A stretch of 64,000 nucleotides of DNA, taken from assembly GCA_014706295.1 (NCBI GenBank), contig JACSVZ010000004.1, positions 88,605,047-88,669,046 on the forward strand, written 5' to 3'. The DNA is from Lycocorax pyrrhopterus obiensis. Taxonomy: Eukaryota; Chordata; Aves; Passeriformes; Paradisaeidae. Shown here piece by piece: positions 25,744 through 39,979 of this stretch. Below the pieces are notes generated by a model. It was not told the DNA's origin, searched no databases, and saw only the letters and a program-made list of their open reading frames with translations. Position 1 is the stretch's first letter; each line of letters starts with the position of its first letter. The translations under genes and the position numbers were made by a program.

Positions 25744-26371
25744 CCCAAAGGTCCATACTCTAGGACCTGGCTGTGTGAGAGGATAGGATACAGCTTTTCT
25801 GAGAACCTCTAAACCCTATATTTCTTAAAACATTTGATTAATATTTTCCAGCATCATATATGGCAGAAATATTTTCCATTTGCTGTTTTTAAGTAGAAGA
25901 TAACAAGTAATATGAGAGCATTTTTTCAGCAGCATTCGTAGTATAATTGAGAATGGATGATTGATAAATGGATAAACTAGGGTTCAAGCCAGATAGAAGA
26001 AACTTAGGGTTTTGAAATAAGTGTAGCTAAAACTTTTGACAACTATCTGCATACAGATGATTGTGACTGTTTTCTTACAGCTATCTCCATATTTGTCATT
26101 TAATGTCTACAAAGAAACTTTAATAGGAGGCTAAATCATAAATACATGGGATAAAAATTTTAATTTGCATACTAATTTTACATTTTAAGACTGTGACTGG
26201 TAAGGGAAGAGTTTTAACATATGCATGCACAGTGGTCAGAGTGTAAGGAAGTTTAGCAAATTTCTGTTTACCACTGATATTCTGCATGTCATGGGAGCAG
26301 TAAGTCAGGACTATTGGCATGCGTATGAAAGCTCATTCACCAAAGGATATGCTTTTGATGTATTAGCTAGC

Positions 26372-26462
26372 TAAAAATGCAGAGTGGAATTTGGCAGAAT
26401 TCTTCAAAGGAACATGAATAAAAATGCAGAGAGGAATTTGGCAGAATTCTTCAAAAGAACAC
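26372..26462 (+). repeat. 47-bp tandem duplication (2 copies)
   Basis: The unit beginning TAAAAATGCAGAG starts at 26372 and again at 26419. The second copy is cut after about 44 bases. Only two substitutions separate the aligned parts, so the duplication is recent relative to the surrounding sequence. No coding or transposon signature is present. Confidence 0.92.
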
Positions 26463-29034
26463 TTTTTTTTTAATTTAACTTTTTTTCCAAAGAACATCAA
26501 CAATTCCTTGGACTCTTCAAGTTATAAAAAATTTTAAACCTTCAATCCTGGAAAATTTCTTCACAGCAAGCCCAGCATTGGTTCTCAGTATCTGAAAATG
26601 CCACTGTTTGCTGTGGTGTAGGCTTTATTTCAGCTTGTACGTACATAAACCTCCCCTGCTGGTTTTGAACAGCAGGTTCGGAAAAACATTTCTCCGAGAA
26701 TTTTGAGTGTGTGGATTACAGATAGTGGCATACCTAGCTAAAGAGGTAAAGAAACCAGATATCATACTGAAGTATCTCTCTTTGAGAGCAACCAGGATGC
26801 TTTGTGACTGAATTTAGTATTGGGACTCGCATGTATAAACAGGCAAGGAACAACACTACAGTAAATTAAGCCAGACAATGTATCATCAAAATCAACTTGT
26901 TCAAACAACTAGGCTGTAAAAACAGGAATCCAGCAAGTAGTGCACATAGAATTTGATTTCCTAAGGAACATATTGTAAAGCTTGAAAGTCACAGTTCAGT
27001 CAAATGAGACACAAAGACCCAGTTGCAGCTAGCTCTGTGAGGATTGTAGAAGGATGCAGAATTCTTCTACAGTCCAACCAGAAAACCAGCAGGTATCAAA
27101 GTTCATAAGTAAACCACATAGTGGACAGCATTAGAGATATTATCCAGTCTAATGGCAGTGGTCATGAGGCAAAACATTTAAAATAAGCATGAGAAATTCG
27201 GTGTTGCTTTTCAGTGACTCTTTTGGAAATGCCGAGAAGCCAGAACTAAAGAAATTACATAGTAAGGAATAATACAAGGTTGACTTTTAAGATCTTCTTT
27301 GCATATTTTCTTTTCTTCAGTAGCAAGAAACAAAAATTAGGGAAATAAACTGTCTTGTATTGTGTTGTTCACCTGCTGCCTATTGGTGGTGCTTTCCTGC
27401 TGTCTTCTCCATCTGCTTTAAATTCATTTCTGAAATGTCCCCTCCTTAAAATAAGTTCTTATTAATCTCATAAGGAACAAAATAAGAAATAACGAATGCA
27501 GAGATTTTTTGTTGAATTGCAAACAATTAGAACACAATGGGGAGAGGAGCAAGGGAAGAAAAACACAATACCAATTATGAATCATCTAAAAAGGTAATAA
27601 AATCTGTCAGACCCTGGGATTTATATAAAATTTTTAATTTGACTTTTCCAGGGAAAACTGATATTTTAATTAACGAAACTTTTCATTAGTGGTGGCATTA
27701 GGAGTTTACTTGGTATAACCAAAATACTGTCTTAAGATACTAAATAGTAGTCGAAAAATGTAACAGTATATTAGTCAGGAAGACATAAGAAACAGACTAA
27801 ATCAGCAATACCCCGCCTTTTATTCACCCACTTTGCATTTCACCTGTTTGGTTTACCTAGGATCATGAGACCTATCCCTGTCTGCTAATTAAATTCTCAT
27901 CTCTAACTCTTCATACTTTTATACATACATGTTCCTTTAGCAGATGGGTCATTTTCTTCTTATTTGAAGCTTATTGATACTTAGTATATATATTTTTAAT
28001 CCAATTTCTCACTTTTTATGCTAAGGAGTCTCTTCTGCTCACATTTGTTTTAGTGACTGGATATCATGCATTTCTTCCCTATGACTGTTGGTCATGCAGA
28101 TATACTGTGTTTCTGTGGTTATATAGGTTTCTTTTATAAAACAAATCTATTAGAATTACTGAAATTAGTGCATTTTTAGAGGGTGAGTGTTGCCCCTAAG
28201 TTAAGAGAGCTTATCTGAAACTTAACGACAGGTCCTGCTTTATGTAGCAGTACAGTGCAACTAAAGTGGAAGTGGATGTAAAAAGGACAGTTGTAATTGA
28301 AGGGTAGATTGCACACACTATGAAATTATTCTTTTAAGAACTGCAACCTTTTCTGTTGTAATATGTGGTAGTAGTAGCACAGCTTTGAAATTAAGCATGA
28401 TGAAATTTACACACTATGTTAACCTTGCATAAAGGTTAGGAAAGAAAAATTCTCCATGTAAAATGTGTTCTTAATTTTATCTTCGGTGTTCTGACTGAGG
28501 CTGCAGCAACAGGCCTTAGCCCAAGTAAGAGGGAGAGCAGGAGGCTTCTGCCAAGCTCCAAATATACCTGCATGTTGAGTGACTGCTGTGAGGTCTTTTC
28601 ATTAGCTAATGGGGTGACATTCAGCAGATCACTCACCTTTGGCCACCTTATTCACTATCTGTTTAAATATGATGGGCTACTCTTTCTCCATACATTTCTT
28701 GTCATCTCCACTTACTCTTTTCTGTAGTGTTTTACATAATTGGCCTACAAACTCAACCATTATTTTCTTATGTTTGTACGTAATTAGAAATAAATTAGAT
28801 TTGCCTGTTCTACATGGTAGAGTAGTGCTCTACTTTCTAGGCAAGTGACTATCAACAAATGAATTTATAAAGGTCTGCTAGATTTGTGGGGCAGAGTCTT
28901 CTGTGTTGCAGGAAAACATTATTTCTTTCCTTGCCTTTCTGTTTCTGCAGAACTAAGGAAATATCCAGGAGCCCAAGAATATTTTGACTTTCTAACATTT
29001 ACTTTTATTAATCACATGAAAGCGTATTCTATGA
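26463..29034. other. Gene-free interval, nothing recognised
   Basis: AT-rich sequence with short chance frames only (69 codons or fewer inside the interval). No repeat family or gene is recognised. A short oligo-T run opens it at 26463. Confidence 0.5.
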
Positions 29035-29067
29035 TGTTGGGGTGCACTATGTGCTGGAAGAGAGACA

Positions 29068-29138
29068 GGCCCTGAGGGCCGGAGAGAGAGCCTCTTTCCT
29101 GGACCCAGAGGTGACCCTGGGAGTGCATCCAGGTCACC
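29068..29138 (+). other. Two inverted repeats in the LTR-like element
   Basis: GGCCCT and AGGGCC (29068-29080) are separated by one base. Further on, GGTGACCCTGG (29110-29120) pairs with CCAGGTCACC (29129-29138) as a 10-bp stem with one bulged C and an 8-base loop. The second hairpin contains an AGGTCA nuclear-receptor-type half-site. Pairing is read directly from the sequence; function is unknown. Confidence 0.85.
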
Positions 29139-29220
29139 GGGGATGGGCTGAGAGAGGATTGTGGGTTTCTGGACAGTGTTGGACCTATGAGACGGGATAA
29201 TTGTAGTTTGTGAGCTTATA

Positions 29221-29268
29221 GGGTATTGTTTACCTGTTACCATAACAGGTAATAGCTGTGCAATACCC
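29221..29268 (+). other. Long two-stem hairpin in the LTR-like element
   Basis: A perfect 10-bp inverted repeat, TTACCTGTTA (29230-29239) and TAACAGGTAA (29243-29252), has a 3-base loop. It sits inside a perfect 8-bp outer inverted repeat, GGGTATTG (29221-29228) and CAATACCC (29261-29268). The unpaired part is asymmetric: one base on the left, eight on the right. The structure could form in DNA as a cruciform or in RNA as a stem-loop. It is too short for a typical miRNA precursor stem without further pairing. Confidence 0.9.
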
Positions 29269-30093
29269 CAGGTGATTGGGGGACACTGATGTGAACATCT
29301 TTCCTGTTTATATGATGTGATATCCTGTTAGGTGCTGGTATTTAGGGGAATTTAGGGTGCGCAATAAACGCTTTGCACTTTTCCATCTTGCACTTTCCAT
29401 CATGCCCTTGCATGATTACTGCACTGTGATATTTTGGGGGGTGCTTGCTGTCAGATAAGAAAGAACACTTTGAAGAAATCACAAATGAAAACTCTGTTTT
29501 CTCTGCTACATCTATTGTAAATTTAGAAGACTGAAGAAAACATTTCAGTCATCCATACACCGTACTCCAGAATGCTCTTTGTATACATTCAGTCTTTCAA
29601 GAGGGATTTGGGTCTTCTAAAAGTCTAATTGCAACACTGTTCTTCAATTTAATGTAAGTAGTTGAGGAGACTGAAAGAAGCCAACCATTTTTCAGTAGCT
29701 GACAGTAATTCCTACAGGGTAAGAGAGCTTGTAAATGCCTTGAGATTTTGTACTGGCAAATATGAACAAGCATTAGGGTGTGCCCAGACTATGACCTTGA
29801 GATGACTTATCAGGCTGAAATGTTCTGCTTTGAATGTGCTGCGGTAATGTAAATGTCATGGTTTGCAATGTGACTTCTGCCTGTGAAGTCCACGCTTTGA
29901 AACAGTGATTCTTACATGACTTCAAGGGAAAAAGCGGGTTACTCAAAATTTGCTTTCTTCCCTGTTTAATCTCATACTATATACTCTAGTAAAATAGAAG
30001 ACTTGTCTTGCTGGTCATTGGCTACCTTGATTCATAGGTAGAGCATTATATGCCATGGGGAGCCAAATTTGGTCTCTTGAGTGCAGAAGAGAA

Positions 30094-30143
30094 GGCAATA
30101 ATCACTCTCCTAACTGTTGGCAATAATCACGCTCCTAACTGAC
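30094..30143 (+). repeat. 25-bp tandem duplication (2 copies)
   Basis: GGCAATAATCACTCTCCTAA at 30094 is repeated at 30119 with one change (T to G) in the first 20 bases and a few at the end of the unit. It is a short recent duplication with no coding content. Confidence 0.9.
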
Positions 30144-33100
30144 GGCACAGGAGGTATTGGCTGTCTCTACTACAAGGGTACACTGTTCATTTTTATTCAA
30201 CTTGTTGTTCCCCACTGGTTTAGGTGTTATTTTGCCCACAGTGTAGGACTCTCAATTGGTCTTTGTTGAACTGTGTTGTTACTCTGCTTTGTGAAGTATA
30301 TTTTCAAAAAGGAATTTGTTTAAGTTTAAAACAGTTTAAAATGCTTGAGTTTTTATGCAAGTAATTCTGAATTATAGACCAGCCTCACATTCTTTTCAGT
30401 TCCTGCAGCAAGCAATTCCTTATTTTTAAGAAAAACATGTTTTTAGAAGTGACAATTTTTAATAAAAGATTCAGAGTATTTAGGGGGTCAGAATTTACTA
30501 TGTCTCTCAGCACTGTATGATGTTGATTCAATATTCAAAGTATTAGAGGAAAGTGATTCAATATAACTCAGATGCTAATGTGTGGATTTCCATAGTTTCT
30601 AAAGAGAAGAAAATGATTGGGCTCTTTTTCATTTAACAATCTAAGGGCACATGTAAATGACACATGGGATTAAATTCTGGGCTAGGTACTTGCCCTGTGT
30701 AAATTCTAATTCAAGTCCAGTTTAAACGAGATAGAACAGAGTCACCAAATCAAATACTATGGATGCTTAAAGTGCAACATAAATTACATGAAATTTGCAC
30801 AGTCTGTACAATGAATTGAAAGTATGTGCAGCTGGAATTTTCCTCTCTTTTTTTGGTGGTACTTGTTGCTGGCAGTCACTGTGGCTCCAATCATAATCAC
30901 AGGTAGGAAGAGGCATCTCCAGGGATGCCTGAGAAAGGTCAGGCCAATCCTTTTCCGGAGGTGCCTATCTCTGTATTGACTGTACGGAGCCTAAGGTTAC
31001 CTGCTGAAGATTACCTGCTGAAATTAAATGAGTCTCTCACGCAAACATTTGAAAACACCTGGTAATCCATTCTAAATGCTCACATAATGGAAGAAAACAA
31101 AGTGCTTTCTTCATCCAGGTTGCTCTTGCTGTGCACTTGAAGTGTTTAATTTACCCAGTTCTCAAAATTAGGGCACTTTTCTTCTAAGAAGTGCCCCACC
31201 ATGAAGCTCTGCTTACTATATAATTAACTGTGGACCCCATTTTTGAAACACTAGTAACGACATCAGATAGTAATGCCAATGTATTTATCAAATAACTATT
31301 TAGGATTCTTTCTAAGGCGACAGCAACAGTATTTAGAACAGAATATTCTGTTAATAAGTGAAGCACACTTCATTCAGATCTATGTGTTCCTTGATTAATT
31401 CTTAGATACATAACTATTCTGTAGATACATATTTGTACCTAAGCCTAACAGCATATACTAATACTCTGCTTGATTCAGGAATATATTGATACATTTATTG
31501 ATAAATAAATTATTTCCTTTTTTTAAAAAATTATCTTGCTGCTTGAGTTGTATTCAATCAGAAGCATTCATACACCTGTTCATTTTCTTGTAGCCCTGCA
31601 ACTCCTCTCCAACAAATAAAGGAGTGTACTATATAGGTTCAAAGAGATGGTACTCTTTTTGATTTTAAATTAGGACAGCAAATTCAAGAAGTTTTTATAT
31701 TTATTTCTTTTTATTACAAGAACTCATTTTCAAACAATGTACATACCTGTTTTAATAGCTAATACTGTCAAAGTCTTAGTGCTAGTTGCACAGGTCTTAA
31801 AATTTCTTACGTAGGGACTAAGACTATGTTTTGACATGGAAGCTGTAAATGCCTGATAATTGCAACGGTGTGTAAACTACCATAATTTCATTATACTATC
31901 AGAAAAAAATATTGATACATGCTGTTTAAGGATACTGAACATGTTGGGCAATTACGTCAGTACTGTACATAAAAAATATTAACAGAAATGTACTTATGTA
32001 GAAATGATCTCAAAAAATATTTCAGACATTTTTACTGACCTAAAAACTTTGGCCATGGGTTACTTCTGTATTCATTAAAATACAGAGCCACCTTTAGACA
32101 CATTCATATTTATATACCCATGCACCACCATACAATAAAAAAAGTGAAGTATGGTATCTTCCGATGGGATCAGATTAGTAATTTCAGGTATGCATGACTT
32201 GTCACTGCCAAGTATTGGTATAACTAATGCTCTAGAACTCTGATACGGCTTGAAAACAATATTGAAAACAATAAGGAAAAAAAATAAAAAGGTTAGAACT
32301 GGAACTCAGTTCTATGTGAAACTGTGAATTTGCTGAATTCCTTTCTAGTGGTTGAAATAATAAAATTTATTATGGAAAAAAAAAGTAAGAATAAAGCTAT
32401 TTCTAGAAATTGGCTTGCTGGATCACTTCTGAGTCTCAGCTCTAACTGATATTCAAGATATGACAATGAGCAGTCATAAAAGCTTGAGGTAGACATTTGT
32501 TTCTAGTTCATTTTTGTATTATGACAAGTTGAATCTGAAGTCTCTCTTTTGTTTCAAGGTTTCACACAGAATCATTCAGGAAATTGGACCTAAGTGTCTC
32601 AGGAACTTTGTGCCTGTTGGACTGCTGAGTTTATTCATAACTGTGTTGCGTGCAGTCATTAGCATGACCAATGTAAAAGCTTCACTGTGGACCATATAAG
32701 TGATTTCTCCTGTGGATACTATCACTGGATCTTAAGCAACCCTGCAGAGTAGATTGGACTTCATTTTTAAATACTAGTCTAATTATCCCTATGGAGTAAA
32801 TTGCATAGTATTTAGTTTGACTACTTTGAAAGCCTAAGATCTGCGACTGTTTTGCAGCAATTTAAAATTTGTGTTTCCAGGGAGTTATTTAAACCAGATT
32901 TTTAACCACTAAATTGCTTTTATATCTCAACTTCTCACCTAGATAGGAATATCCCTTATGACTTTATTGAGACAAATGGCAATTATTGTTATACAGCAGA
33001 TAGATGCTGTTAATATGATGCTATCTCAACAATGATAATTGAAACCAGAGAAATATCTCAATTTTAGTCAGTGAATTTTCCAGGTCCTTGTAAAAAGAAC

Positions 33101-36100
33101 TGATTTGGTGTTTTCATGGTAAGGATTTCTGAACCCCTTTATATACAACATGACATACAATGTTTGGTAAGATGAAACTCAAGCAACAGTAGAAGAGGAC
33201 TCACCTCCTTTAAATAGGGAAGTATACAAGTATTCCCATAAAGTGGTGACCGTAATTTTTTTGGCTGTTGAGCAAGTTAATCCATGACATCAAGGATTTA
33301 AATATCCCAGCATTTGTTAACATCAGCATTGTTAACATCAAGATAGATCTATGCTTGTAAAGCAAAGATAAGAAGCATGACCAAAGGGAGTCTCCTGTCT
33401 CATTCAGAGTTTTAAGTGTTGGGAAGTATTTGGGGGCTATTACTCACTGACCCTGGAATCAACTAGTAGAAATACAATGGAATTTTTTGCTTTTAAAGTA
33501 CACTATGGAGAAACGGCAGCTGTTTTCCTCAAGGCTCTCATTCTTCTAATCCATCCATAAGGGGAAATCAATACAGTTTCTCTCAGAGGCTTTCAAGGCT
33601 GTCTCCCGTGTCAGATGGAAAGGAAAAAGAAGAAGCAACTTGTTTCAAGAGCCAGAGATGTTGAGAAACTTCAATAGTCAGCAGGCCTCTCATTTTTCTT
33701 ATTAGACTTGCTGTTTTCAAAGAAAAAAAAGAAAATCATCCCCTCTCAGAATACTTACCTCATCATTATGACTCATCTTCAAAAAATCTTTGCCTTCCCA
33801 CCTGATCTTCTGTCACCAAGCTAGATAAATCAATAACTGAAACAATGCCCTCCTGCTTCCCTTCATTTTTAAACCGCTCTGAATGGTATAAGTTTTTTGT
33901 TATAGCCAAGACATCACATAGCAGCCTCTCTATTCCTATACAGCAAGGAAAGCTCAGAGGTCTTCAAATTGTTAATAATAAAGACCTAAAAATAGAAACC
34001 CCAGATGTTTTTAAAAAAAATAAAAACTAAATGACAGAATTTATACTAATTGAATAACACTTTGCAACTCTGAAATAATTTTCTAACTCAAGATTTCTGA
34101 CTTAGTTATGAATAGTAATGTCATTTGCCCCTCAACTCTTCAGGTCAAAATTCTAAGACTGATGCTTTCATTTTTAGAAAAATCTAGTCTCAGAGACTTG
34201 TAACATTAAAATCCTTAACACTTTGTGATGCTTCAGGAAAAATGTTGACATGCAGTAAAAATAAAGGTAATTCTACTTATATATAGGCTGTGTTTCTCCT
34301 CTTCTGCATAAAAGCTCTGGTTACCTTTCTAATGTCCTTCTAAAAGAAGAAAGTGGAAAGACAAGATCAGAAAGTAGAGGTGTAGAAGGAGAAATGAACT
34401 GGAAGTACACAATAGCTAATAAGAGCTATTCTGCAACGTTATGTCTTCTGTGAATTTTTATATGAAATCTCTGGGAGCCTTGAAAAAGAAAAGCTTTTAT
34501 TGTTAAAGAGTTAATATACTATTCAAGAGATATGTCTGTCTTGATTTCCATCTGAAAAAACTCATTACAGCTTCTGAATTCATATTTTGCTGCTTTTTGG
34601 ATGACCAGCTTTTATCTAAATATGGTGCTGTGAATTTCAGTAGAATGGTCGTTATTGTAAAGAAGTTAGGCAGTTCAAGGTCCAGTTCTGACAAAGAACA
34701 AGAATAAAACACCAGAGCAAAATATGGTACTTCATATTCTGGTTTATCAGATGGCTTAGTCTGGGAGTCTGGGAGGTCTGAGCCTCAGTGGGTAACATTC
34801 ATAAATGAATGTTCAGGTTTTCAACAGTGAACCATACTGTCTCTAAATGAAGGATTCTGTCCTGCTTCCAGCATTAAAATGAGGTAGTAAAATTGATGGA
34901 CATGGCTAATAAAACAAAGCAACAGTGCTGAAAATATTTTTTTGCCCCTGAGACTTATGTTATTTTTACCTCTTAACTATGCTCAATACATTCAGATGTG
35001 TAATTGCTTTGTGTTTTCTTCAAGATGGGTTTTTAATTTGAAATTACTCAGACATAAGGCTAAACAACTTGGAAGGGAATAATTTTGCTTCCAAATGTTT
35101 TTGTCCAAATGTATCTTAAATGTTGATCTTATTCAGAAAAATGTTCCCTGTTTCTGCAGAATACTGCTTATGTGCCTTCCCAGGGCTGTGTGCACCTACC
35201 AGGAAGCAATGATGGTACAGGGCTCTTTCCGAGAGTGTGTGACCTGGTGTGCTTTGGAAAACAGATTGAAAATCTGTAGCAGATGGGGTAGTGCTTCAAA
35301 GTTTTGATTCTAAAGAAGAATCTGTGGAAGGGAATAAAAGCTCTTCATGACACCTTGCTTTATTAACGACGTGCTTCTCTGAATTTTCATTGAGACCATC
35401 AGGTAAACAAGTAGTAGTAATCGAATTAAAACAGAGACATTAATTCTCTGTGCTTTCAAAGAAATCTTGAATTTCACATCAGAATGTGCTTTTCATAAAT
35501 TCTTGTGTTTTGTGTGGCTTTTGTGGTGTAGTAGAATGCCAGTATCTTGTGCTGCTGTTTTGTTACTGACAATTTCTTTGAGAAACCTCTGACTGTGTGT
35601 CAGTGATATCATGAATTAGGAACAATATCAGGACCAACTTGTAATCAATTGACAAGATACAAAGGAAATTATGCTGAGAATCCATATTGCCCATTGAATT
35701 AGTAAAAGTTTGCCAAATATGGCAGCTGAATAAAGAACTATACGTTTCTTTCCCCTGTTGTAACTGATAATGAAAATTATTTTTTACATATCCTTTTTGA
35801 ACATACAACTATACAAAAACAACAGCTATAGAAAAACAACAGCATAGAAAGATGAAACAATAATTATCTGACAGAAAAGAAAAAAACCCAAAAGTCAAAA
35901 ATGTCAAATTTGTGTTTGAAGTAAAGAAGTATAATGGGAAGAAAATAGGATTGGAGAAGGGGGACATGAAGATGAAGTAAAAGAGGTATTGTGGACAGTA
36001 GAATTGATCACCACGGCTCAAAAAAACATAATAGACAAAAGTATTCCATAAATGTTTATTTTATATTGCCATGAGAATTACTTACTGACATGAAATCTCT

Positions 36101-39100
36101 CTCACTTTTCTGCAGCAGCAGAAAAACATCCCCAAAGAACATGCTGAAATCCAAATTGGTTTTCATCCTTCAGGAGAAGCTGCATGGTTCCCTCTGTTTT
36201 ATGCCCTAAACATCACAGAATATATGTGCTAAAAAGAGTTCAAGCTAATAAAAACAAATCTAAAAGGCCCAATTTTAACTTGTGCCCCTTAGCTCAATAA
36301 AAGAAGATTTAAATTCAGTGTGCACATTTATTATATTATACTGTATCTTACAAAAATTTGAAATCCCTCTTTGACTGAAAATTCCAATATTTAAAATCTT
36401 GCTTTAATTCTGAATGAAAACAAACCCAACATTTGCTGACACATGAAAAACTATTGAGAAAATATTTAATATTAAATATTTAGAATCCTCTGAAAAATTA
36501 CCTTGTGCTTCATTAGAGAAGCACCTGCAGCAAGACTGAACAGTTATAGCATACTAGCTTGATCTTTCCTATAGTGATTTTAAAAAAACAATTTCATGAT
36601 CTGATATTTTATGATCTTTCAGTTACAAAAGAGCTCTTGATGCAGCATGGGTGGCATTTTGCTGTATTTGATGACAGTGCAGTGCCTTGTGTAGTTATTC
36701 CTGAGGTGACTCCTCATCTGTCTGTTTTCTTGTGCAAAGTTCTTTGCAAGGCATCACATTTGCACTTGTGATAATGTCTGGGTGCTTTGGTTGACTTGTA
36801 ATCTGTCCTGAACAAAGGCACCATTGTAGACAAGAGAAGTACCTACTTTCAGTGGAAAACACAACCCACTAATCCTGTCAGCTACTCAAAAGCAATTTGT
36901 TACCCATGTAGACTTCTTCCTTAGCAAGTAGGTCAGAACTGTCCAAAGCTGAGTCCCCAAAATGTGTTTTCTAGGTAAATGTTTTCAAAAAGTGGGAACG
37001 TCTACTATTTGTTGTTAGTCTTACAAAAATTCAGTGCTTCCCCATGCATTTACATAATTGTATTTTGGTCATGTACTTTGAAAATGCTGAGGTTGTCTAA
37101 AATATGGATATTATACATATTTATAATATACCTGGAGTGGTATTGATATTCATTGCTACAAATCCATGGGCCACAGTAAAGGCACCTAAACAAAATTATA
37201 CTAAAATGTTTTTATAATTTGCATAAAATGTTTTGATAACTTTTCATAAAATCTAATACATGAAGTTGAGTCATGTGAAAACTAGTTCATGTTCTTTTAT
37301 TCTCTACTTATTTATTTCTCTGTGTATGACTGGCTTCTTCTCAGGGTTGAAAGAGAGGATTCACTAAACTAAGTGCAATCTCAGTTTCTGAATTTTAGGC
37401 TCCTTTAAAGTCACTACCAGGCAGTATTTGAATAAATTTCATCTCATTTTTATATCCAAAAAAACTCAGTTGCATTGTTACTATTTCTCTCCCTTGACAT
37501 CACAAAAGAGCGCAGGGTGATGAGCTTATATGTGAAGATTGATACAGGAGATGTCTAAAGTTAAGTCAGCTGAATTGCCCAAAGCTTCAAAACTTTGCCT
37601 TGCCCTGCCCTAGCGTGGAAGGCTTGCGTGAAAGCTTAGAACAACTCTCTGATGGTGTAGAGACCTCTACAGGTGAGTTTTTCAGGTGATCATACAAGAT
37701 GTGTGACTGTGATTGGAATCAGTCTGTGATTGATCAGCCAGTGGATGGCTTTTTTACATACACAGGAGGAGTGAATTTAGTACTAGATTTTTTTGTTTGC
37801 TTGTTTTAGGGAACAGCAATTACTTTGAACGCAAGGGAGTATTCCAAAATTGTACATATTCCAATGAAACTTTTAATGCCTGATTCAGCACAAAAATCTG
37901 AATATATTTTGTGCAGTATTTTTTTTTTTATTTTCCCTTTCTACATTTGTGAAAAACAGATCTGCTTTAAAAGTTACAGAGTGTATTTTATCTTTTTATG
38001 ATCTGGGATACAATACAAAAAGGAATGCTTCTGTGCTTGGATGACATTCATTATTCTTGGATGAGCAATAGGCACAAAAGGTTTGCTGCCAGAATTTCAA
38101 GAGAACATGAGATCATTGATCAGTTCCTGAATCTTGGACTGCTGAATGCCCATGATGAAAATATGTAGTCTATCATTTTTTGTCAGTAAGCAAACTAAAG
38201 AATTAACCATCTTAAGGACTTCCATCAGCTGATAATCATAGTTATGAACAGAATATGCTACCCTACTAGTAACTTACCCATGAATCCACTGACAGCACAT
38301 AACATGGGTGATATCTTAAATGGTGTTATCTTACTGTAAACAAAAATATGCAATTTTAAATATAGTTCAATATTGGGTAATTAGCATTTTAGCACCAGGA
38401 AAAATCAACAGAATTCATTCGCCTATTTAATTATTTGGTCAAAGGTATCACTTTGACTGAAATTGGAATATCTTTAAACATTGGAAAGAAAACCTACACT
38501 TACCTATTTTCCTAATATAAAAATCTGTGTATTTTCTGTAAAATGAAATTATGGTCTCTTGTGTTCACAGACAGAATCTTTTAAAGAACAAAGAAACAAT
38601 CAAACATAAGTTCCTGGTCTTTTTCCAGAGGAGAATTTAAATTCTAATGTGATTGGGTTAATACTTTAAAAGAGTACTGAAATTATGTGTAATCACTGTA
38701 ATTTTCACATTGGTTCTGTAACATAGTTTTGTAGCTCTAAATCCAAAGAAGGGGAAGAATTGTGAGAATATCCATATTCATCAGAGAATCAGATCTTAAT
38801 GTGTATTTTTGAACACTGCTTTTTTATTGTTTGCTTGAGAGGTGCTAGACTAGGCTCTGAATGCATTGAATTACTTTCAGCTATGTTTTCAGACTTGAAC
38901 TGCAATTCTTGGAATGTCTGTGATTGCTGTTTCTAGCGAAAATTAGTAAAGAAGAGTGCTACTATTCCAAGTGCTATACAAATAATCGTATCAAAAGTAG
39001 TGCAGAAGGATTAACTTGTCGCTTCAATGCTGTAGCTTTATGTCTGTTAAAATTCACATGCACAGCAAGGAGAGGGTTCTCATTTGACAGATGAAGGGAC

Positions 39101-39979
39101 ATTCTTCTTTGACCTTGCCTTGTTTTCTGCACAGCAAACCTGTCATACTAAAATTCCTCTCATTTTTTTTCTCTGGGTTACCTGTGGCTCTGTTTTGTAG
39201 GCAATGGGTAATTCAGATCAACCATTATCTGTGTAATAGCTTTCAAAACTATCAGCTCTCACTCACTTTTTGTGTGCATACAAATACTGAGCTTTTGGTT
39301 TGCCCCTCAGTTTACAGCAGGCTGTAATGACTGGGAAAGCTGCAACTCTGCCATATGTCCATGCTGCCTGGAGGAAATGGGTGTCTTTAGCTGGCTGTTT
39401 TTCCTTTCCGCCCATCTCCAAAAACTGATCTCCCTAGTCAGTGTAGATGGAAGGGGCAGAGAATGCTTCCCTATCTTTTCTCATTGCTCCTTTCCTGTCA
39501 AAACTTGACAGGTTCCTCTTGTAAATCACCATTGACTCACTTCCTCCTTTCATACCATCAATACCAGAAGTTTCCATTTCCTCTCCTACCTGCCAGCCTG
39601 GGAATAGTCTGATGGGAAGCACTGGTATAAGGCTTTTTATCTGGCTTCTGACACAGTCCTGAGGAAAAAGGGGAGAAAGGGAGAGAATATCTCCCTGTGG
39701 CTGTCTTCCAGACACCTGAGACAAGGTAGTGAAGCTGACTTTAGAGCTGATGACAGGCTTGTCAAGGTTAAGAAAAATTTTGAGATCTACAGAGCACAGT
39801 GATTGCTGATCAGTATATGGATTTATGATTCTGCAAGAAAAGCAAAGGAATTTTGTTACTGATATTTACATTAGTGAGCAACAGAAATTTTCTGAATGTT
39901 GGATATTTACAGTATCATAAGACCTAAATGGAATAAAGCAATATTTTCTTTTAGACCTCATGGTATATGAAAAACATGC
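30144..39979. other. Gene-free interval, nothing recognised
   Basis: Nearly 10 kb of AT-rich sequence. No repeat family, RNA gene or domain-bearing frame is recognised; the longest frame wholly inside it has 96 codons (39434-39724, -) and no motif. Many AATAAA and TATAAA-like strings occur, as expected from composition. Confidence 0.5.

Larger units (their letters stand above)
29035..29415 (+). mobile_element. LTR-like element (possible solo LTR of an endogenous retrovirus)
   Basis: This about 380-bp block is sharply richer in G+C than its flanks. It begins TGTTGGGGTGCA and carries AATAAA at 29363-29368 close to its 3' end. A U5-like segment with a repeated TTGCACTTTTCCATC motif (29373-29387 and 29388-29401) follows. 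This order of features is that of a retroviral LTR on the + strand. A 4-base direct repeat ATGA flanks it (29031-29034 and 29412-29415), but the implied right end is GC rather than the usual CA, so the boundary is uncertain. No gag, pol or env sequence is adjacent, so it would be a solo LTR. Three hairpins lie inside it. The family is not identified; an unrelated structured repeat is the alternative. Confidence 0.5.

Noticed and set aside
34880..34889. let-7-like TGAGGTAGTA string
   Set aside because: Only the first ten bases match, and no complementary arm is visible nearby to form a precursor hairpin.
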